Assembly (NCBI GenBank): GCA_040904925.1
Contig: JBBDSP010000028.1
Coordinates: 1 to 64,000, forward strand
DNA: 64,000 nucleotides
Reading direction: 5' to 3'
From: Gracilimonas sp040904925
Lineage (GTDB): Bacteria; Bacteroidota; Rhodothermia; Balneolales; Balneolaceae
In this document: positions 60,109 to 64,000 of the stretch, piece after piece
Position numbering within the stretch: the stretch's first letter is position 1
Layout: every line of letters starts with the position of its first letter
Translations under genes and position numbers: made by a program
Notes under the pieces: model-generated
The model's input: the letters and a program-made list of their open reading frames with translations, nothing else
Told to the model about the DNA's origin: nothing
The model's database searches: none

Positions 60109-60220
60109 TCTTCTCGCAGATTTACGCAGATGAATCACAGTGTTACGCAGACCCCTAATCCTCCGCGAAAATCAGCGCCAAACTCTCCGGAACTCCGCGT
60201 AAAACCCTCAGCCTTATTCC
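60109..60220. repeat. Dispersed intergenic repeat, copy B
   Basis: TTCTCGCAGATTTACGCAG, then TGTTACGCAGACCCC and CTCCGCGTAAAACCCTCAG. Same word pattern as copy A (58132-58260) and as common Bacteroidetes repeats (CGCAGATTTACGCAGAT). It lies in the gap between the hydrolase and the flavodoxin-fold gene. Confidence 0.6.
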
Positions 60221-60318
60221 ACATCTCCGCCTGTTCAAGCATCTTTTTTCTCGAAGATTATCGTTCTAAAACTATACTAACAATTTCCCAATTAACTGTT
60301 ATTTCGAATATGTTTTAA

Positions 60319-61044
60319 CTATCTGTATTCCGGATTTTCAAAATTCCATCGTGTGCCGTCGTCCCATTCCTTTCTGGAATTTCCGTAGTCCGGATATCCA
60401 CCTTGTTCTTTCAGCATCCCGGCCAGATGCAACAGGTTATAGGTCATAAAAGTGGTGTTTCTTTTTGTGAATTCATTATCGAATCCCACTGGTTTCTCAT
60501 CTATTATATCTCCATAGCTAGGGCCTGGCCCTGCTTCGCCGATCCAGCCGGCATCAGCCTGCGGGGGAATACTGTAGCCTACATGTTGCAAGGCATACAA
60601 GATCTCCATCGCACAATGTTTGATCCCGTCTTCATTTCCGGTAACTAGACAGCCTCCCGCTTTACCATAAAATTTATACTGCCCTTTATCATTTTGAAGA
60701 CCACTCATGGCATATAACCTTTCTATCAGTTTCGTAGCCACTGAAGATTTTTCTCCCAGCCAGATCGGAGTTCCAATGATCAGCACATCGGCTGCATCTA
60801 CTTTCTTCCACAGCTCCGGCCAGTCATCTTTTTTGGCACCATACTCGGTCATGTCAGGATATACCCCATAAGCAACATTATGGTCCACAAGACGAATGCA
60901 TTCAGCCTCTACCCCTTCTTTTTCCATGATATTCATCGACACATCTATTAAGGTTCTTGTGTGACTCTTCTGTGGTGACTGTTTAAGAGTACAGTTTATA
61001 AACAAGGCTTTTAAGCCTGAAAAATTCGGCTTTTGTGTTGACAT
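60319..61044 (-). CDS. Flavodoxin-fold NAD(P)H-dependent oxidoreductase
   Basis: The 241-residue protein has the FMN-binding start LKALFINCTLKQSPQKSHTR, a middle VLIIGTPIWLGEKSSVATKL (typical of NADPH-dependent FMN reductases and flavodoxin-like quinone reductases) and GGCLVTGNEDGIKHCAMEIL. Length and motifs point to an iron-sulfur flavoprotein-like or WrbA-related reductase without the Fe-S motif. Divergent from the thioredoxin-like lipoprotein gene, sharing a 145-base promoter region. Confidence 0.85.
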   Translation of the reverse strand: MSTQKPNFSGLKALFINCTLKQSPQKSHTRTLIDVSMNIMEKEGVEAECIRLVDHNVAYGVYPDMTEYGAKKDDWPELWKKVDAADVLIIGTPIWLGEKSSVATKLIERLYAMSGLQNDKGQYKFYGKAGGCLVTGNEDGIKHCAMEILYALQHVGYSIPPQADAGWIGEAGPGPSYGDIIDEKPVGFDNEFTKRNTTFMTYNLLHLAGMLKEQGGYPDYGNSRKEWDDGTRWNFENPEYR

Positions 61045-61189
61045 ATTTTTATTTGATTGATTTCATTATCTCTTAAAACAGATGATACATCACATCTCAA
61101 TCTTACCAAATCTTTTTTATTAGTAAGAAAAGTAAGAGTTCTTTAATTCGAAACATCTACTTACCTCAACTAATAAATAAATCACAATT

Positions 61190-61714
61190 ATGAGCCTTCA
61201 ATTATTTAAGACCACTTTATTCGCTATCGCAGCATTTCTGTTTATCAATGCTTGTTCACAGGGACAAGAAAAGTCACCAAACACTCAAGCAAACTTAGAA
61301 AAAGCCCCAAATTTTGAAGTAACCACCATTTCCGGAGATACTATAAGCCTGGAAGAATCACTGACTGAGGGCAAACCCGTGGTCATTTACTTCACCGCCT
61401 CCTGGTGCCCTGTTTGTGCTCAAAACTGGCCGGCATTGTCTGAGGTCTATCCGGAATATGAAGACAAACTTACCTTGGTAGCCATCGGCATCGATCCTAC
61501 TGATGATGAGGAAACCATGAGAAAGTTATCTGAAGAAAAAGGTTTTACTTTTCCTGTCACAAGAGGACTCCCCGATATCATGCTCGATTATGGTGTTGAC
61601 AGTCAGGCCACTACCGTTGGTGTAGACAAGGATGGAAATATCGCCTTCCAAAAAAACAAATTGGCCCTCAGCGCAGATGAATACCGTGCGTTATTTGATG
61701 AGTTGGTCAATTAG
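61190..61714 (+). CDS. Thioredoxin-fold lipoprotein (TlpA/ResA-like)
   Basis: The 174-residue precursor has a signal peptide with a lipobox ending at Cys22 (FLFINACSQG), so it is membrane-anchored outside the cytoplasm. The thioredoxin fold (about 36-172) has the redox pair Cys73-Cys76 in YFTASWCPVCAQNWPAL, and a cis-Pro-like site. It should reduce or shuttle disulfides in the periplasm, receiving electrons from the downstream CcdA-like protein. Confidence 0.92.
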   Translation: MSLQLFKTTLFAIAAFLFINACSQGQEKSPNTQANLEKAPNFEVTTISGDTISLEESLTEGKPVVIYFTASWCPVCAQNWPALSEVYPEYEDKLTLVAIGIDPTDDEETMRKLSEEKGFTFPVTRGLPDIMLDYGVDSQATTVGVDKDGNIAFQKNKLALSADEYRALFDELVN

Positions 61715-61763
61715 TTATTCGTTAATACTCAAATGGTCATTCAGCTAACTATTAACGAATAAC
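61714..61763. repeat. 14-bp inverted repeat between the thioredoxin-like and CcdA-like genes
   Basis: GTTATTCGTTAATA (61714-61727) is exactly inverted at TATTAACGAATAAC (61750-61763), with a 22-base loop. No T-run follows. It begins in the stop codon of the first gene and ends 12 bases before the second, so it could attenuate or stabilise the joint message. Confidence 0.65.
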
Positions 61764-61775
61764 GATTAACCAACC

Positions 61776-62444
61776 ATGGAATTCATTTACTTTTCTTTCC
61801 TGCAGGGAGTAGTAGCCTTTTTTGCCCCTTGCGCGGTAGCCCTCCTTCCGGGATATATCGTTGCTTACATTTCACGCAGTACTGAAAACGATCCTGATAC
61901 ATACCTCAAACTGCGCCGGGGACTTAAACTCGCCTTCCTAAGTATTTTGGGAATCTTGGTAATTTACTCCATTGCCGGAGTCCTGATCGTTTTGGCAAGT
62001 CAGGTGCTTAAAGCCTACATGAAGTGGGTAACCATTGGGATGGGGGGAATCCTGATCGTTTTAGGAGGTTTGATGGTAGCCGGAAAAAACATCCCTTTTT
62101 CTGTGAATGTGAATCATGCCAGCAGTAAGTCTGAGGCATGGGAGGCTTTTGTATTTGGGATCGCCTATGCCATTGGCGCACTGGGCTGCCTTTTCCCTCT
62201 TTTCCTGGTGGTGGCTACACAGGCACTGGCAGCACCCTCCATTTTATTAGGAGGCAGTTACTTCTTTGCCTACTTCCTGGGCATCAGTTTAATGATGATC
62301 ACGGCTATACTTCTTTCTACATTTGCCAAAGATCTCTTCATAAAGTATCTCCGAAAAATTCTGCCCCATATGGAAATGATCACCGGATTTTTGCTGATCC
62401 TTGCCGGAGCTTATGTGATCTATTATCAGATGATCCTTATTTGA
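61776..62444 (+). CDS. CcdA/DsbD-like membrane electron transporter
   Basis: The 222-residue protein has about six membrane helices and two redox-active Cys: Cys19 in FFAPCAVALLPGY and Cys138 in AIGALGCLFPLFLVV, the CcdA/DsbD-beta pattern. It moves electrons from cytoplasmic thioredoxin to periplasmic partners. The gene upstream is a thioredoxin-fold lipoprotein, the probable partner. No cytochrome c biogenesis genes are nearby, so the pair may serve oxidative stress or protein thiol repair. Confidence 0.93.
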   Translation: MEFIYFSFLQGVVAFFAPCAVALLPGYIVAYISRSTENDPDTYLKLRRGLKLAFLSILGILVIYSIAGVLIVLASQVLKAYMKWVTIGMGGILIVLGGLMVAGKNIPFSVNVNHASSKSEAWEAFVFGIAYAIGALGCLFPLFLVVATQALAAPSILLGGSYFFAYFLGISLMMITAILLSTFAKDLFIKYLRKILPHMEMITGFLLILAGAYVIYYQMILI

Positions 62445-62549
62445 TTCCCAAAAATAGCCATGGTCGGCGATGTTGCCGCTATGATGGAAATGCCCTGAAC
62501 AAGAAAATAGAATCTGAATAATTTGTATCCCGATAAATCCATAAAGATC

Positions 62550-62583
62550 AAAGGGGAAGGCTTGATATAGCTTTCCCTTTTTT
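62550..62583 (+). terminator. Intrinsic terminator after the CcdA-like gene
   Basis: AAAGGGGAAGGC pairs with GCTTTCCCTTT around TTGATATA, followed by TTTT. Small mismatches occur in the stem. Confidence 0.75.
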
Positions 62584-62644
62584 GTTAATTCAGAGATATA
62601 GTGGATAAAATGACGAGCTGATTATCGATAGAATAGTTCATAAA

Positions 62645-62680
62645 ACAAAAAAAGCCAACCAACTTGCGTTGATCGGCTTT
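62645..62680 (-). terminator. Intrinsic terminator of the tRNA-Asn gene
   Basis: On the minus strand AAAGCC-GATCAAC-GCAA-GTTGGTT-GGCTTT forms a stem with a four-base loop, followed by TTTTTT. It begins at the last base of the tRNA's CCA end. Confidence 0.88.
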
Positions 62681-62754
62681 GGCTCCCCGGGTAGGATTCG
62701 AACCTACGACCAATTGATTAACAGTCAACTGCTCTGCCACTGAGCTACCGAGGA
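62680..62754 (-). tRNA. tRNA-Asn (GTT anticodon)
   Basis: A full cloverleaf on the minus strand. The acceptor stem TCCTCGG (62754-62748) pairs with CCGGGGA (62690-62684); the D-arm is GCTCAGTGGCAGAGC, the anticodon loop CTGTTAA has GTT, and the T-arm is GTAGGTTCGAATCCTAC. Discriminator G at 62683, CCA encoded at 62682-62680. It is followed by its own terminator. Confidence 0.97.
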
Positions 62755-62826
62755 ATTTCAGTGTGATACCCTCTTTGAGGGGCGACAAATATAACCACAT
62801 TAACCAACTACTTTCAACACCTTTCT

Positions 62827-63561
62827 TCACTTTTTATAGAAAACTTTTTCAAGCACTAATCCTTTTGCAGGAGCCGTAAAAGTAGGAATAGATGAATCGG
62901 GGTTTTGAAGTGCTTCCTGAAACTGCGCTTTGGTCATTTTCCCCTGTGCTACGCGGACCATCGTGCCCACCAAACGGCGGACCATATTGCGCAAAAACCG
63001 GTTCGCAATGATGCGATATCGGATCACTTCTCCTTCCACAAAAAACTCTGATCGCTGTATCTCACAAAGCGTAGTGTAATTATCTTCATTGAATTTGGAG
63101 AATCCTGCAAAATCAAATTCACCATTGAGTATAGCCGCACATTCATGGAGAACACCAATGTCCACCGGCTGTCGGAGTGCCCAGGAAAAATGTCGCTGTA
63201 ATGGCATGCTTCGCTTAGTAATGGTGTATTCATATTCCCTTGAAACAGCATCAAAGCGGGCATGAAATTCGGGGTCTGTTTCTTCATATCCTACGACTTG
63301 GACCTCATCCCCAGCCAAACCATTCACCCCTAAGAGTAGCTTTTCGAGATCGATCTCCTCCGGCAGATCCACGTGGGAAACTTGTCCGCGGGCATGAACC
63401 CCGGCATCGGTTCGCCCCTGCCCGATCAAATCTATTTCTTGCTGAAGAACTTTCGAGAACGCCTCTTCCAGCGTTTGCTCTACGGTTCTATCATCGGGTT
63501 GAATTTGCCATCCGCTGAAATGGGTACCGTCGTATTCTATTGTGAGTTTATATCGGGACAT
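62827..63561 (-). CDS. truA: tRNA pseudouridine synthase A (TruA)
   Basis: TruA makes pseudouridine at positions 38-40 of tRNA anticodon stems. The 244-residue protein has the catalytic Asp52 in QGRTDAGVHARGQVSHVD and the start YKLTIEYDGTHFSGWQIQPD typical of TruA. The middle SREYEYTITKRSMPLQRHFS and the end RFLRNMVRRLVGTMVRVAQG are also conserved. Full length. Upstream of tRNA-Asn on the same strand. Confidence 0.97.
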   Translation of the reverse strand: MSRYKLTIEYDGTHFSGWQIQPDDRTVEQTLEEAFSKVLQQEIDLIGQGRTDAGVHARGQVSHVDLPEEIDLEKLLLGVNGLAGDEVQVVGYEETDPEFHARFDAVSREYEYTITKRSMPLQRHFSWALRQPVDIGVLHECAAILNGEFDFAGFSKFNEDNYTTLCEIQRSEFFVEGEVIRYRIIANRFLRNMVRRLVGTMVRVAQGKMTKAQFQEALQNPDSSIPTFTAPAKGLVLEKVFYKK

Positions 63562-63853
63562 TCATTTTTTTGAATGAAGATAACAAACGAGACAAGTTTA
63601 AACAGACCTATGATTTGGATTTTTGAGGTCTTTTGCCTGTAGCCGAATAGCAATAAGAATGCTGCTTCTATACAATGTATTTTACAATGCCCTGAAGGAC
63701 TTGCTTATGACCGGAGTACTCCCATCTTCCCTCAACAATAAATGCATGCAAATCCCAAACACCTTCAAAATAATCATTCAAATTTGATCACATTTTTTGC
63801 AGATTGCAGGGAGAACAATTCAACATTCAAAATTTCTGAATTTAACATTTCCT

Positions 63854-64000
63854 ATGCGTATAGAATTAGACATCAAGCTTGGTTTTAATAATGTAATGAT
63901 CCGCCCCAAACGCTCTACCCTGAAATCACGGGCGGATGTTTCCCTCGAGCGTACTTTCAAATTCATGCATGCCGAAAAAAACTGGACCGGCGTTCCCGTG
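63854..64000 (+). CDS. guaC: GMP reductase GuaC (partial, 5' end only)
   Basis: The 49 codons visible (ATG 63854 to window end) read like the start of GMP reductase, an IMPDH-family enzyme that turns GMP into IMP. RIELDIKLGFNNVMIRPKRS and SRADVSLERTFKFMHAEKNW, then TGVPV, are the conserved N-terminal lines (DLKLGF.DVLIRPKRS and W.GVP). The remainder is beyond the window. Confidence 0.85.
   Translation, partial: MRIELDIKLGFNNVMIRPKRSTLKSRADVSLERTFKFMHAEKNWTGVPV

Noticed and set aside
62585..62830. Open frame of 81 codons on the minus strand
   Set aside because: It covers the tRNA-Asn and its terminator.
1..64000. CRISPR array, prophage or intact insertion sequence
   Set aside because: No regularly spaced repeats, no transposase or integrase, and no phage structural genes are seen.

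Overview
The window is a dense motility and chemotaxis locus of about 50 kb (roughly 1-53900), followed by a 10 kb housekeeping and redox-stress segment. The organism is a flagellated Gram-negative bacterium: P- and L-ring genes (flgI, flgH, flgA) are present, lipoprotein and signal peptides look bacteroidal, Shine-Dalgarno sites are often weak, and Bacteroidetes-type intergenic repeats occur. A motile member of the Balneolota/Rhodothermota side of the FCB group (for example a Balneola- or Gracilimonas-like marine bacterium) fits best. This placement is inference from gene content, not from a marker-gene tree.

Layout. 1-7057 (minus): flgF-flgG-flgA-flgH-flgI-flgJ-flgN-flgK-flgL (rod, rings, hook junction; flgL cut by the window edge). 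7464-14427 (plus): flhB-flhA-flhF-flhG, a 76-aa membrane protein, fliA (sigma28) and a small unknown protein. 14510-14713: an acetyltransferase remnant. 14715-21302 (minus): motA-motB-fliL-fliM-fliN(Y-like)-fliO-fliP-fliQ-fliR. 21476-32968 (minus): flgB-flgC-unknown-fliE-fliF-fliG-fliH-fliI-fliJ-MotE-like-fliK-flgD-flgE, closed by a clear terminator. 33272-53860: kinases, two chemoreceptors, a receptor ghost, cheW and the operon cheY-cheX-cheA-cheR-cheD-cheY-cheX-cheB-cheY. 53935-64000: sulfotransferase remnant, egtB-egtD (ergothioneine), an AhpD-like protein, an ECF sigma/anti-sigma pair, a hydrolase, a flavodoxin-fold reductase, a thioredoxin-like lipoprotein with a CcdA-like membrane protein, tRNA-Asn, truA and the start of guaC.

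Regulation can be read from the DNA. A perfect -24/-12 sigma54 promoter precedes flgB and a near match precedes flgF. Eight sites share one 27-bp architecture, TTAA(G)NNN-N11-NYCGATAA, at flhB, the small gene after fliA, motA, both chemoreceptors, cheW, a degenerate receptor and the cheY-cheA operon. They look like the FliA (sigma28) regulon of this organism. The picture is a sigma54 (structural) then sigma28 (motor, sensing and possibly fliA itself) hierarchy. The sigma54 activator, flagellin, filament cap and flgM are not in the window.

Main oddities: FliM and the FliY-like FliN both lack the N-terminal EIDALL-type CheY-binding peptide although four free CheY-like proteins are encoded; FlgH has no lipobox; FlhF has lost canonical GTPase motifs; CheA has a 270-residue N-terminal extension and no recognisable P2; one receptor and one receptor ghost end in an x-aromatic-x-x-aromatic pentapeptide; several small unknown proteins are embedded in conserved flagellar operons.
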